DNA of 64,000 nucleotides from Pelecanus crispus (Eukaryota; Chordata; Aves; Pelecaniformes; Pelecanidae). How positions within the stretch are numbered: the first letter of the stretch is position 1; each line of letters starts with the position of its first letter. The notes under the pieces are model-generated. The model was not told the origin of the DNA. It saw only the letters and a list, made by a program, of their open reading frames with translations, and searched no databases. Location of the stretch: NCBI RefSeq assembly GCF_030463565.1, contig NC_134675.1, forward strand, positions 10,561,862-10,625,861. The letters run 5' to 3'. Position numbers and translations under genes: made by a program. Shown here piece after piece: positions 22,155 through 33,697 of the stretch.

Positions 22155-23779
22155 TATTTAAGTGATTATTCATCATTAATGATCAGTTTTTGACTTAATT
22201 TACATTGGTATAATGCAAATTAGGGTCTGAAATATGCCTACAAATTTTAAGACAGAAGCTGATCTTAAAAAAAAGGATATTTTTCTGTTACTTGAAATTA
22301 CTGAAACAATTTTGTCTTAAGTCACTTTCATTCTGTGAAATATGACATGAAACTTGTAACTCCTTGTACTCCATTAGTGGCTCCTGCGGGCCTATCCTTA
22401 AAAGTCAACATTATATAAAAGTTCAGAGTAATGATGGATCTGTGATAATACATGAATCTGAACACAACACGAGGCTCTTTCAAGGCAGGATCAGACAGAG
22501 AAGCACATTAATATCTGCAAACCGGCACTAAATCAACTTTGTAGCATAGCACCTGCTTTTCAAAACGCCATTTTTTTATAGTAAATTCTTCCTTTCTCTG
22601 TGCTAACCCCTGAAGTCAGAATGAAAAGTATCAGCAATATAATAGGGCTGTGTTTTCTAAGTACAACCTACAACTCAGCCATGTCTGCCTGGACTGCCTG
22701 AATCTACCATAGTCCTTTGTAGGCTTTCTTCCTCATTCTGTGTCCTACTCGTATGGGGGGATATTTTCCCCTCTCCAACAATACCTACAGATCCTGTACC
22801 ACTTCCATTACTGGTTTAAAAAATACTACTTTTCTTACTGCCAGATGAGCTAATTCCTATGAATTTTTTGCTGTTCATTTTTTTCCTTTTTTTTACTCTT
22901 TCTCTTTGTCCCACTCAAGTTGCTACACAGGCGATTTATACTGAAACTAACGTGAGTGTTATTCACAAAGCAACATATTTAAATCTGAACAACTTTCCTG
23001 AACTAACCATAGTGGAATACAAGGACCTCAGCAGAACTGTTTCAAGCCAATATTCCTCTTGACTGACTGCAGAAAAATTGCTTGCATAGATACAGACTTG
23101 AGGGGTCATAAGCTATTGCCAGTCCATTGCACCAGGACCCGTGTTCCAGCTGAAGCATCACATTAGACAGGGGTTCTGCTTCCCAAAGAAATATTTCCCA
23201 GTTTTGTTTTCTTCCATTTCCATAAGCTATCACATGGGTGACAAACAGTATGGTATTGTGTAAGTTAATAATAGACCCATAACCTTCTCTCTGGTCCTGT
23301 GATGCACTCACACTGATGGAAATGACAGTTCTTCTGGGCATATATGCCCTGCTGTAACTGTATGAATGAGGGCTGAGAATGAGGCTGTGTCTCATGCATG
23401 AAGACATGAAAGCTGTCAGTCATATACCATCATGAAACTTAGAATCCAGAAGGCAAGAAGGCAATTAAAACTCAACATTGTAAAATTTGCTGGTGCTAGT
23501 AACAAAAACCATTTCTGAAACAGAGACAAATCAGAAATGTTTAATATGTTCAAGGTAGAATTTTTGATTGTAAACAATTACAAAAATTCAAGATTTGGAG
23601 GGGGAAGTAAACAGCAGCCTAGTTCATTGACAAATTATGCAAGGTTTCTTTTTGCTGGATGCTTATTGTTGGGGAGCCAGTCAATTATTTGTTAGTCAAG
23701 CCTACATCTTTTTTGTTTTTAATTCATGAGATAAATTTATGTCACATGACAAGGGTTCTTTGAATATTGGACGATAAAA
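22155..23779. other. No gene recognised
   Basis: A/T-rich sequence with only short frames. The frame at 22859-23062 starts with a hydrophobic run but sits in low-complexity T-rich text and I do not accept it as a gene. Confidence 0.5.
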
Positions 23780-24200
23780 TGGCAATGGTCTAAGGACCAA
23801 GTCTGATCAACTTTATTATAATAATATAAGTTGACAATCAATATAATTAAGCCTGAGCAGAATGCAAGCAATCTAAGCATGAGTGCAAGGGAAAAGGGGA
23901 AAGGTCACTTGACGTGTAGGCAAGGTACAACACCGTTAACGACTGATCTTACCTGCTGATGAGCAGCAGTCAGGGAAATTGTCGACCTCTCATGTTCTCC
24001 ATCAGGATGTAAGGATGTCGCCTTTGCCGGGCAGTACCTCTGGACCAGCCAATGAGAGCTACCCTGAGTTAGTGTTGGGGCACCTTATTTATGGGATTGC
24101 ACCTTCTCTGTTCAATCATATGATTATCAGGTTGGCATAGACACGTCCTTTACATACAAAGCTGGACGTGTCTCAAAAAGGTCGGTGATCCGCAAATAGT
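23780..24200 (-). mobile_element. Possible solo LTR, antisense (LTR-G)
   Basis: Read on the minus strand this has an ATTGGCTGG CCAAT-type box near 24045, a TATA-like CATAAATAAGG near 24095, and an AATAAA near 23818, with LTR-like spacing. I found no second copy and no clear target duplication, so the ends are approximate. It could be a different promoter-like sequence. Confidence 0.35.
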
Positions 24201-24871
24201 TATACATGGCTGATCACAGGTTTTTTTGTGTGAGTTGGTCCATGCAGCTGTGCAAGCAGTGCAAGTATGCTATGTAAGCACTTTCCATTGTCCCATGCCA
24301 TACTTGAGGTCAGGAGTGTCTTGTCACAATTTAATAATTCAGTTGTTCTCTTTTCTATTTTGTAATAAGGTGTCTATTTTTGTTCTATTTATGTTTACTT
24401 TTTTTCCCTTCTGTTTATAACATGTTTTCCTAGGAAGAGTTTATAGAGTAGCTTTAAAAACTGTATGTGGAGAAACTACACTAGTTTCCTACTGATTTCA
24501 ACAGGAGCAAACTTTTATTTCAGGTTTCTTAACCCAAATGCAAGTTTGGGAATTTTAATTGTTTCTGAATTTTTGTATAAGATTTCCTAGGTAAACTGAT
24601 TAAAACTATAGAAAATAAACTATGAGGTATACATTATTAAAATAAATGATACTTTATTGGTTGCCATTCAGAAAGTATTTGTACATTTTTATGAAAGTGT
24701 AAATAGTTTTGACATTTTCTTTTTAAATACATGAAAAAAATTTATAACATATAGAGTATACATACAAATATGTGTTTTACCACTACCAGAAGATGTAAAT
24801 CCAGTACCTACTCTTTATTAGGATAGATGAATATTAACAAGAAGAGCAGCAATTAAAAGGATGAGGATAAT
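24201..24871. other. No gene recognised
   Basis: A/T-rich sequence without recognisable genes or repeats. Confidence 0.5.
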
Positions 24872-25966
24872 TGTATTGGGTTTGCATGGCAAGGTTTTGG
24901 TAGCAGGGGGGGCTACAGGGGTGGCTTCTGTGAGAAGATGCCAGAAGCTTCCCCTATGTCCGATAGAGCCAATGCCAGCCGGCTCCAAGACAGAGCTGCT
25001 GCTGGCCAAGGCTGAGCCAATCAGTGATGGTAGTAGCGCCTCTGTGATAACATATTTAAGAAGGGAAAAAAACCCCAAAGGAACACAAAAAAAAAAAGCA
25101 TCTGGAGTGAGGAGTGAGAATATGTGAGAGGAAAGACTCTGCAGACACCAAGGTTAGTGAAGAAGGAGGGGGAGGAGGTGCTCCAGGCACCAGAGCAGGG
25201 ATTCCCCTGCAGCCCCTGGTGAAGACCATGGTGAGGCAGGCTGTCCCCCTGCAGCCCATGGAGGTTAACGGTGGAGCAGATATCTACCTACAGCCCATGG
25301 AGGACCCCACGCCAGAGCAGGTAGATGCCCAAATGAGGCTGTGACCCCGTGGGAAGCCCGCGCTGGAACAGGATCCTGGCAGGATCTGTGGACCTGTGGG
25401 GGACCCACGCTGGAGCAGTCTGCTCCTGAAGGACTGCACCCCGTGGAAGGGACCCACGCTGGAGCAGTTCGTGAAGAACTGCAGCCCATGGGAAGGACCC
25501 ACATTGGAGAAGTTCTTGGAGGACTGACTCCTATGGGAGGGACCCCATGCTGGAGCAGGGGAAGAGTGTGAGGAATCCTCCCCTGAGGAGGAAGGAGCAG
25601 AAGAAACGACGTGATAAACTGACTGCAACCCCCATTCCCCATCCCCCTGCGCTGCTCAGGGGGAGGAGGTAGAGAAAATCAGGAGTGAAGTTGAGTCTGG
25701 GAAGAAGGGAGGGGTGGGGGGAAGGTGTTTTAAGAATTGGTTTTATTTCTCATTACCCTACTCAGTTTTGATTGGCAATAAATTAAACTGATTTTCCCCA
25801 AGTCGAGTCTGTTTTGCCCGTGACGGTAATTGCTGAGTGATCTCCCTGTGTTTATCTCGACCCATGAGGTTTTTGTTATTTTTTCTCCCCCCTGTCCAGT
25901 TGAGAAGGGGAGTGATAGAGCGGCTCTGGTGGGCACTTGGCATCCAACCAGGGTCAACCCACCACA
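24872..25966 (+). mobile_element. Solo LTR-B (LTR-B1)
   Basis: A 1095-base LTR from TGTATTGGG to CCCACCACA. It has a TATA-like ATATTTAAG near 25052, a long G/C-rich block of degenerate repeats built on GGACCC..CTGGAGCAG (about 25290-25560), an AATAAA near 25779 and a U5 end. Flanks ATAAT and ATGAT may be a 5-base duplication with one change. Short frames in the repeat block are not genes. Confidence 0.85.
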
Positions 25967-26706
25967 ATGATAATAGTAGAACTCTTCATACGTACATTTT
26001 ACAGCACTAACATAATTTACATAAGGATCCAGATCTCAAAAGTTTCTCTGTATAGGCAGGCCACAACATTTATGTGAAACTCTTGTTCTCTGCATTGGCA
26101 CTATGTGGAGAACTGCACATTACAGTTTTGAACTTTCGTAAAGTTTCAAACTTTCACTGCATATTGAACTTTCCTAAATCCATGTTTCCCCTCCTCTTAT
26201 TAAGAGGGTACTTTGCACCAGGAGGTGCTCATCCATCACGATCCCACTCAGACTCTGTAAGGCATCATTCACAATGATATTTATTAGAGTTAACACTATA
26301 AGAAGAGGATAGCATAGATAAGCATATGTCCCTTTAGATGCTGGGAACCCTGGGTGGTGCAGCATCGAATGGGCCTCTGATCCATGCACAGCATGCTAGG
26401 CAGATCCCATCCATAGAAGAGATTCTTCCCTTTCTGTCATTCAAGCTATGAAAGGATTTTATAACAAGGAAACAACTCCATTTATCATTTCTACAGTCAA
26501 ACAGAAGCAATATTCTCATGAGAACTTCTTGCTGCACTTTTAGATAAAGGCAAGACCAAGCAGGTAGCGTAATTGCAGGTACAGAGTGGGAGCTGCCTGT
26601 AGGCTCCTCTGTTACGTTGAACTGTCTGAATTTATACTGTGGCCAATGGATTTGTGCAGCACAGCACAGGCCTGGGCCTACTCAGGTTCTGTTATGTGCA
26701 TCACTA
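25967..26706. other. No gene recognised
   Basis: Only short frames. It ends with the left target duplication ATCACTA of the SINE (26700-26706). Confidence 0.5.
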
Positions 26707-26853
26707 ACTCATAGAATCATAGAATCATAGAATGCTTTGGGTTGGAAGGGACCTTGAGAGATCATCGAGCCCAACCCCCCTGCAGTAAGCAGGGATTGAA
26801 CCTGTGAACTTGGCGTTATTAGCACCATGTTCTAACCAACTGAGCTAGTCAGG
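26707..26853 (-). mobile_element. tRNA-Ile/CR1 SINE
   Basis: On the minus strand this begins with a tRNA-Ile-like head. The pol III A box TAGCTCAGTTGG, an anticodon-loop stretch with CTAATAA (AAT anticodon) and a B box GGTTCAATCC are visible. It passes straight into a CR1 3' end and finishes with three TTCTATGA units. ATCACTA flanks both sides (26700-26706 and 26854-26860), a clean 7-base target duplication. So this is an integrated SINE that borrowed the CR1 tail. Songbird SINEs of this design (TguSINE1) are known to me from memory. Confidence 0.85.
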
Positions 26854-27625
26854 ATCACTATAGATGGTAATCCAAATGTTGAGAAAAGAAAAGCAACAGA
26901 TATATAAATGGGCATCTTTATGTTGCACATCAGAGCAAATTCTGGAAGAATCGGTAGACGTTTGGTGACAGTAGCAAGAGCTACTCAGCCTGCCCTTGCC
27001 CTACTATCCCTGACTTTGCTGTGTTGGCATAAAACGTTTATGCTGTGGCATAGAGAATCAATCTGGTTGAAAAATAACGCAGAAAAAATATTACTTTTTT
27101 CAGCCATATATAGACTCTGATTCATTGAACAAAATATTGAACTGAAGGCAAAGCAAGTGTAGGAATTAGTCATGGATTGGGAAGGGAGAGAGGAAAAATA
27201 CTAGTTCCATAGGCCAGGACAAATGCCTAATATCCATTAGTGAAACTTCACCCTGAAACACAACTTGCTAATTTATGCCATCAAACTGTACAGATTTTTT
27301 TGACAAGCAAGGAGTTACATGCCATGCAGCATTTCTAACAAAATTATTACTGATCATCACTTCTGCTGAAAGAATTCTTAAAATTCTGCAGCAAATGATA
27401 ATATTAACAATACAGGGTTATTTGAAACAGTATTTTTCCAAGCAAATTCAGAATGTGGGAGACTTCTATATTATTTGTACGAATTGTTGGTGTTAGTCAC
27501 TGTATCTGTTTACACTAATTCTGCTTGTTATCTGACCTAAGGTGGTGGTGAAGTTCTTTCTGGATACAGTCATGTAAAAGAGGCACAAGTAGACACATGC
27601 ATGTATATGTGTGTATGTGCAAGTG
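26854..27625. other. No gene recognised
   Basis: A/T-rich sequence with short frames and a GT run near 27595-27620 just before LTR-A4. Confidence 0.5.
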
Positions 27626-28186
27626 TGTCCTGGTTTTGGCTGGGATAGAGTTAATTTTCTTCCTAGTAGCAGGCATAGTGCTGTGTTTTGGATTTAGTAG
27701 GAGAAGAATGCTGATAACACACTGATGTTTTAGCTGTTGCTAAGTACTGCTTATGGTAGTCAAGGACTTTTCAGCTTCCCATGCTCTGTCAGGTGCACAA
27801 GAAACTGGGAGGGGGCACAGCCAGAATAGTTGATCTAAACTGACCAAAGGGCTATTCCATACCATGCGATGTCATGCTCAGTATAGAAACTGGGGGGGGG
27901 TTGGCCGGGGAGCAGCGATTGCTGCTCGGGAACTGTCTGGGTATCGGTCGTCGGGTGGTGAGCAATTGCATTGTGCATCACTTGCTTTGTATATTATTAT
28001 TATTATTATATTGTTATTATTATCATTACTATTTTACTTTATTTCAATTATTAAACTGTTCTTATCTCAAGCCAGGAGTGTTTCTCACTCTTACTCCTCC
28101 GATTCTCTCCCCCATCCCATCGGGGCAGGGGGAGTGAGTGAGCAGCTGCGTGGTGCTTAGTTGCTGGCTGGGGCTAAACCACGACA
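27626..28186 (+). mobile_element. Solo LTR-A (LTR-A4)
   Basis: A 561-base LTR-A from TGTCCTGG to CCACGACA with the usual A/T-rich R region of ATT repeats near 27990. The CRE site is decayed (GATGTCA) and TATA reads TATAGAAA. Flanks do not match each other, so one side may have been lost; the right flank soon meets an old CR1. Confidence 0.9.
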
Positions 28187-28257
28187 CTCGCCTATCTACT
28201 TCTCACCCAGTGTTCAACCATGGACCAAAATTCCATCTTTTAACCCTTCCGTACACA

Positions 28258-29073
28258 GTGTCCTTCACTGGACTCTCTCCACTATGTCCATGTCTCTCCT
28301 CTACTGGGGAGCCCAGAACTGGACATAGGACTCCAGGTGTGGCCTCACCAGTGCTGAGGAGAGGGGAAGGATCACTTCCCTCGACCTGCTGGCAACACTC
28401 TTCCTAATGCAGCCCAGGATACCATTAGCCTTCTTTGCAGCAAGAGCACATTGCTGGCTCATGTTCCACTTGGTGTCCACCAGGACCCCCAAGTCCTTTT
28501 CTGCAAAGCTGCTTTCCAGCTGGTTTGTCGCCATCATGTACTGGTTCTTGGGTTTAGTCCTCCCCAGGTGCAGGACTTGTCATTTCCCTTTGTTAAAATG
28601 CATAAGGTTCCTGTCAGACCATTTCTCCTGCCTGTCAAGGTCCCTCTGGATGGCGGCATGACCCTCTGGTATATCAGCCGCCCCTCCCAGTTTTGTGTCA
28701 TCTGCAACCTGGCTGAGGGTACACTCTGCCCCATCATCCAGATCATTAATGAACATGTTGAACACATTCAGACCCAGTATTGCCCCCCGAGGTTCCCCAC
28801 TAGTTACTGGCCTCCAGCCAGACTTCGTGCCACTGATCACCACCCTCTGGACCCAGCTGTTCAGACAATTTTCAACCCACCTCACTGTCTGCTCATCCAG
28901 CCCATACTTCATCACCTTATCTATGAGGATCTTATGGGAGACAGTGTTGAAGGCCTTACTGAAGTCTAGGTAGACAATATCCACTGCTCTCCCCTTGTCT
29001 ACCAGGCCAGTCATTTCATCATAGGTTATTAAGTTGGTCAAGCATGATTTCCCCTTGGTGAATCCATGCTGGA
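28258..29073 (-). mobile_element. CR1 LINE fragment, antisense, older (CR1-7)
   Basis: An antisense CR1 that lacks both its 3' UTR and its 5' part. The minus strand codes RT text: YLDFSKAFN, a degraded GEPRGAILG block, and an altered polymerase box reading VADD (open 28580-29041). It then gives the LVRPHLE region. It is more diverged from the other CR1s here, so it is an older insertion. Confidence 0.9.
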
Positions 29074-29547
29074 CCTAAAACATTCCTGCTGCATATTTTT
29101 CTTAAGTCATTGTTTAAAATTTTATCATTTCAATGCTTAGATATTTAAATTGGGCTTAGATACTGCTAGGAAATGTTTCCTAATATCTACTCTAAACCTA
29201 CCTTGATAAAGTTTAAGCATTTTTGTTCTCTCCACATTGGATACAGAACAGTTTATTCCCTTCTTTGTAATGATGACTGTCATATCCTTTGTGTATGCCA
29301 ATATTCTAAAGAAAATGCTGGCAAGACCCCTATTCAACAAGCTTATTATGTTATTTTAGGAATTTTACAAATTATATCCCTATGCTCAGGTTTGCAGAAC
29401 TTATGAAGTTACTGTTACTGCTTATTTATCATTCACTAATATTTCTAATTCTTTCCAGGGAAATGAAATGATAAAAGAAGGAACAGAAATGTCATTCTGG
29501 TACTAACAGATGATCTCCTAACCCTGGATTATTAAAAAAAGTATGTT
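29074..29547. other. No gene recognised
   Basis: A/T-rich sequence between an old CR1 and LTR-C1 with no supportable feature. Confidence 0.5.
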
Positions 29548-30139
29548 TGTGGTGGGTTGATCCCAGCCAACATCCAAACACCCACACAGCCACTTGCTCA
29601 CTCCCCTTTCACACAGAACAGGGAGAAAATAGAAGGAAGGCAAGAAGACTCATGGATTGAGATAATGACAGTTTAATAGGAAAAGCAAAGGCTTCACGCG
29701 GAAGCAAAGCAAAAAGAATTCATTCACTACTTCCCATCAGCAGGCAGATGTCCAGCCACTTCCTGGAAAGCAGGGCCTCAGCACACATAATGGTTGCTTG
29801 GGAAGACAAATACTATAAACATGAATACCCCCCCCCCCTCCTCCTTTCTCTTAGGTTTTATTCCTGAGCATGACATCATATGGTATGGAATATCCCTCTG
29901 GTCAGTTTGGGTCAGCTGTCCTGGCTGTGTCCCCTCCCATCTTCTTGCCCACCCCCAGCCTACTTGCTTTGTGAGGGTGCGGGTGAACTAGAGACAGCAT
30001 TGATGCTGTGTAAGCACTGTTCAGCAATAGCCAAAACATCAGTGTGTCATCAACACTGTTTTAGGCACAAATGCAAAGCACAGCACTGTATGGGCTGCTA
30101 TGAAAAAAAGTTAATTCCATCCCAGCCAGACCCAGTAGA
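29548..30139 (-). mobile_element. LTR-C, antisense, 3' LTR (LTR-C1)
   Basis: A 592-base antisense LTR from TGTGGTGGG to CCCAGTAGA. Read on the minus strand, the U3 core (GATATTCCATACCATATGA) matches LTR-A, a decayed CRE (TGATGTCA) lies beside AATAAAAC, and the end CAACCCACCACA matches LTR-B. The internal end of its provirus follows at 30140, so it is a 3' LTR. Confidence 0.8.
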
Positions 30140-30620
30140 ACCTCCACCTCTTAATCCCTACCATTTGTGTCATGCTCAGGTCCCACATTATCTGATACAT
30201 CTAAGTATCCTCTGACCATCCCATCTGTATATTGTTTCATTTCTATACCCTACTCATATCTTTCCACTTACCTAACCCACACTTCATTACAACATTTGAT
30301 CCTTCTGTCCCATATCTTTCTTTTTCCTTCCCATTCTATCTATTTCTCATTCCCAAAATTCCCTCTTCCCAACATATACAACTAATACTACATGCTTAAA
30401 CCATCTTTACATCCAACAGTCAGGTTTACACATCTTCATTAACCAACATTCCCTGTCCCTTGACATACATGCAGATGTTTTTCCCCCATTCCATGGTGCC
30501 CCCCTCAAATGTTCATAAGAACAGATGAGGTAATGGGCCCCATCTGTCAAGGTGTTCACTCAGGACAGGAGAAGCAGCATGTTGGATTGTTGGGTGCCAA
30601 GACTTGCTTAGGTTAGGTCA
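30140..30620 (-). other. 3' internal end of an LTR-C provirus
   Basis: On the minus strand a purine tract (AAGAGGTGGAGG) lies next to the LTR. The text further right is similar to 62120-62210 in the family A provirus (shared words such as GGAGAAGCAGCATGTTGGA versus GGAGAGGTGGTGTGCAGTG). This is non-coding 3' proviral DNA; no coding frame is recognised. Confidence 0.45.
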
Positions 30621-30621
30621 C

Positions 30622-31811
30622 CACCACACTCCAGCACTCCAGCATGGGTCCTTCAGGAACAGACTGCTCCAGTGCGGGTCCCCCGTGGGGCCACAGGTCC
30701 TGCCAGAAAACCTGCTCCAGCATGGCTGCTCTCCACGGGGCCACAGGTCCTGCCAGGAGCCTGCTCCAGTGTGGGCTCTGTAAAAGTCAGCTCTTTGCTG
30801 GCCAAGGAGGAAGACAAGGACACTTAGTATTGGATTAATAAAGGAATTTATTCTCTCATATTAGCTATGTCGAAAGTGGTGCCCCAGCCTAATGCATGGA
30901 GGACCCTGATGCAGAGGAAAGCAGGGTTTAGATATGTTACAATACAGTTGTGCAGACCAATGAAATTACTCATGTTAAGGGGTGGGCTAATCAGTTACTA
31001 TTTCTCGCATAAACAATATGTGCTTGTCCTGTGCAGGTGGTGTGGACGTATGGTCAGTGGTATGTTAATCTTCATTGTTCTAAACCAATGTCCGCTGCAG
31101 GTGGAGTGGTTTTATACTGGATTCTGCTTGATGGCTGTTCTGGCCATGGTTATACGCCTGGTTTCCTAAGGAAAATCTCCTATTGTTTTATCACTGGTAT
31201 GGAGTGCTCTCAGCCGGTAAGAGCCAGTTTAGTTGGGTCTTCAGGTCACATCGACCCTGAGGTAAAAAGTTCATAGTCCCAAGTAGTGTTTGTTCTTCTA
31301 AGCAAGTCATATTGCAGTTAGCGCCTTGCCTTTCACAGCTCTCTATAGGGTCAGAGCTTCCTTCGGGGCACATCCACATCCAGCATGGGGGTCCTCCACA
31401 GGCTGCAGGGTGGATATCTGCTCTGATGTGGTCTTCTATGGGTTGAAGGGGGACAACCTGTGCCACCATGGTCTTCTCCACAGGCTGCAGGGGAATCTCT
31501 GCTCCAGCGCCTGGAGCACCCCCTTCCCCTCCTTCACTGACCTCGGTGTCTGCATAGTTGTTTCTCTCACATATTCTCACTCCTCTCTCCCAGCTGCTGT
31601 TGCACTGCAGTTTTTACCCCTTCTTAAATATGTTATCACAGAGGTGCTACCAACGTCACTAATTGGCTCAACTTTGGCCAGTGGCGGGTCCATCTTGGAG
31701 CTATCTGAAACTGGTCTGTCCATCATGGGGGCAGCTTCTGGCATCTTCTCACAGAAGCCACCCCTGCAGCCCCCCCCCCAAAAAAAAATCTTGCCACATA
31801 AACCAAATACA
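30622..31811 (-). mobile_element. LTR-B, antisense, partial, split by LTR-D (LTR-B2)
   Basis: An antisense LTR-B whose U3 start is at 31811 (minus-strand TGTATTTGG). It includes the degenerate CTGGAGCAG block on both sides of LTR-D (30622-30778 and 31338-31811) and lacks its R and U5 end. The order on either side of LTR-D is continuous when compared with 45445-45480. Confidence 0.8.
30779..31337 (-). mobile_element. Solo LTR-D nested in LTR-B2
   Basis: A 559-base insertion from TGTAAAAG to CTTTCACA, with inverted ends that agree at 7 of 8 bases. GCTC flanks both sides (30775-30778, 31338-31341). On the minus strand a GTATAAAACC TATA box lies near 31110 and an AATAAA near 30840, so it is an antisense LTR. 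No second copy is present here. Confidence 0.7.
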
Positions 31812-32527
31812 ACATCCCATAACAAGTCCTGTGCAATCCCAAACTGTTTTTTTCCTACATCCCATAATGTGTCCCACCCCTAGGCAGCAACCCCCTATTA
31901 GTCTGAAAAGCGATCTGGAAAGCTGCTCCTGATGACTCTGATAGGTTTCATGCCTGGACAATGGGGCTGATTGCTCTGCTGAGACAGCCCTAGGAGGGGT
32001 TTGGACTGGGTGTTTGTTCCTCAGGAATCTAATTTGGGTTCCCCCACCTGTCATTGTACCTCTATGCTCTTCAAGGTTTGTAGAGATGGGCCTTTGATGG
32101 GCTAGTAGCTCTCCAGTGATGGGCCTGGGAGCAGCCAGGACAGGTTATTAATCAAGTTATTCCTCCTGCCCTTGTTTCTCTGTGCCTCCTTTGTGTGTGC
32201 AGATGAGTTTATCATTTAACCTAACACCAGCCAACACCTTAGAAAACTTACAGGTAGCATGTACTTATACGATTATATTGGAATCCATATTCTGGTTTAG
32301 GATCTTTGTTAAGGAAAGAAATTTCACACATTTAACTATACCAGTATAAAAATACTGATTTAATTTTGCCTGTAAATGATGTGTTGACATGCCCTAAGAT
32401 ACAATCCAGTTAAGAGAAAAGTATTATTACCTTTTAATGGTTATGACAGGTGAGATCAGTTTAAACTTTAACATTTAACTGTGCCTTCAGGCTGCAGTAC
32501 TAGTAACAAGGCCACTTTAAGCGTGGG
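31812..32527. other. No gene recognised
   Basis: Unassigned sequence between two LTRs. Short frames only. It ends with GTGGG, the left duplication of LTR-B3. Confidence 0.45.
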
Positions 32528-33494
32528 TGTGTTGTGCTTACATAGTAATGTTTTGGTTGCAGTGAGGCTGCAGGGGTGGCCTCTGTGAGAAGAGACCAGG
32601 CACTGCCTCCACGTCAGACAGAGCCAGTTCCCACCAACAACAGACCCACTGCAGGCCAAAGCTGAGCCAATCAGCAAAGCTGGTGGTGCCTCTGAGAAAA
32701 CATATTTAAGAAAGAGTAAAATGCTGCCCATCATTGAGGAATGAAGGGGGGAAAAAAGTGCGAGAAATAGCAGTGTGAACACCAAGGTCCGAGAAGGAGT
32801 GGAAGGAGGTACTCCGGGCACCAGAGAAGGTATTCCCCTGCAGTCTGTGGAAGAGACCCCAGTGGACCGGTATCCACACTGCAGCCTGTGGAGGACCCCA
32901 CACCACAGAAGGTGAATATTTCCTGTAAGAAGCTGCAGCCCATGGAGAGTCCATGCTGGAGCAGGCTCCTGGCAGGAACTGTGGCTATGGAGGGAGCCCA
33001 TTCAGGACCAGGTTTTCTGGCAGGAACTGCAGTCTGTGGAGGACTCACTCTGGAGCAGTCTTATCCTGAAGGACTGCAGTTCACAGGAAGGACCAAAGCT
33101 GGAGCAGTTCATGAAAGACTGTAGCCCATGGAGAGGACCCACGCTAGAGCAGGGGAAAAGCGTGAGGAGCAAGGGGTGGCAGAGACGAACTGTTATGAAC
33201 TGACCACAACCCTCCATTCCCCATCATCCCTGCACTGCTTAGGGCAGGGGGAGAAGGTACAGGAGTCGGGAATGAAGGACTAAAGTTGAGCCTAGGAAGA
33301 AGGGGTGGGGGGAAAGTGTTTTTAGTGTTGTTGAGTCTGTTTTGCCCATGAGGGTAATTGGTGAGTAATCTCCCCCTTTTTATCTCAGCTCATGTTAATC
33401 TTATTTCCTCCCCCTGTCCGTTGGGGGGGGGGGGGGGGAAGTGAGAGAGTGGCTTGGTGGGCACCTAGCAGCTAGCCAAGGTCAACTCACCACA
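32528..33494 (+). mobile_element. Solo LTR-B with perfect duplication (LTR-B3)
   Basis: A 967-base LTR-B from TGTGTTGTG to CTCACCACA, flanked by perfect GTGGG copies (32523-32527, 33495-33499). The GGACCC/CTGGAGCAG block spans about 32880-33150. The AATAAA region is partly deleted and an 18-G run lies near 33425. Confidence 0.9.
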
Positions 33495-33697
33495 GTGGGC
33501 TGCTGATAAAAAAGAATTATATTTATCCAACTATGTGTGCCAGCATTAGTGCCTCACACAGCTTCAATTTTTTTTTTCTCATTAGAATAGTCAGCCAGAT
33601 CTATTACACAATCAAAGGCACTACACAGAAACAGAAAATTAAATTAACTTTCTTTTACTTTAGAAGCACACTATAGACAGAAAATGCAAAAGGAGAT

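Noticed and set aside
25114..25344. Small genes in the LTR-B repeat block
   Set aside because: The frames arise from degenerate G/C-rich units and are not kept between LTR-B copies.
26802..26853. tRNA-Ile gene
   Set aside because: The acceptor stem is not complete, the B box is mutated, and the sequence runs into a CR1 tail inside one target duplication, so it is a SINE head.
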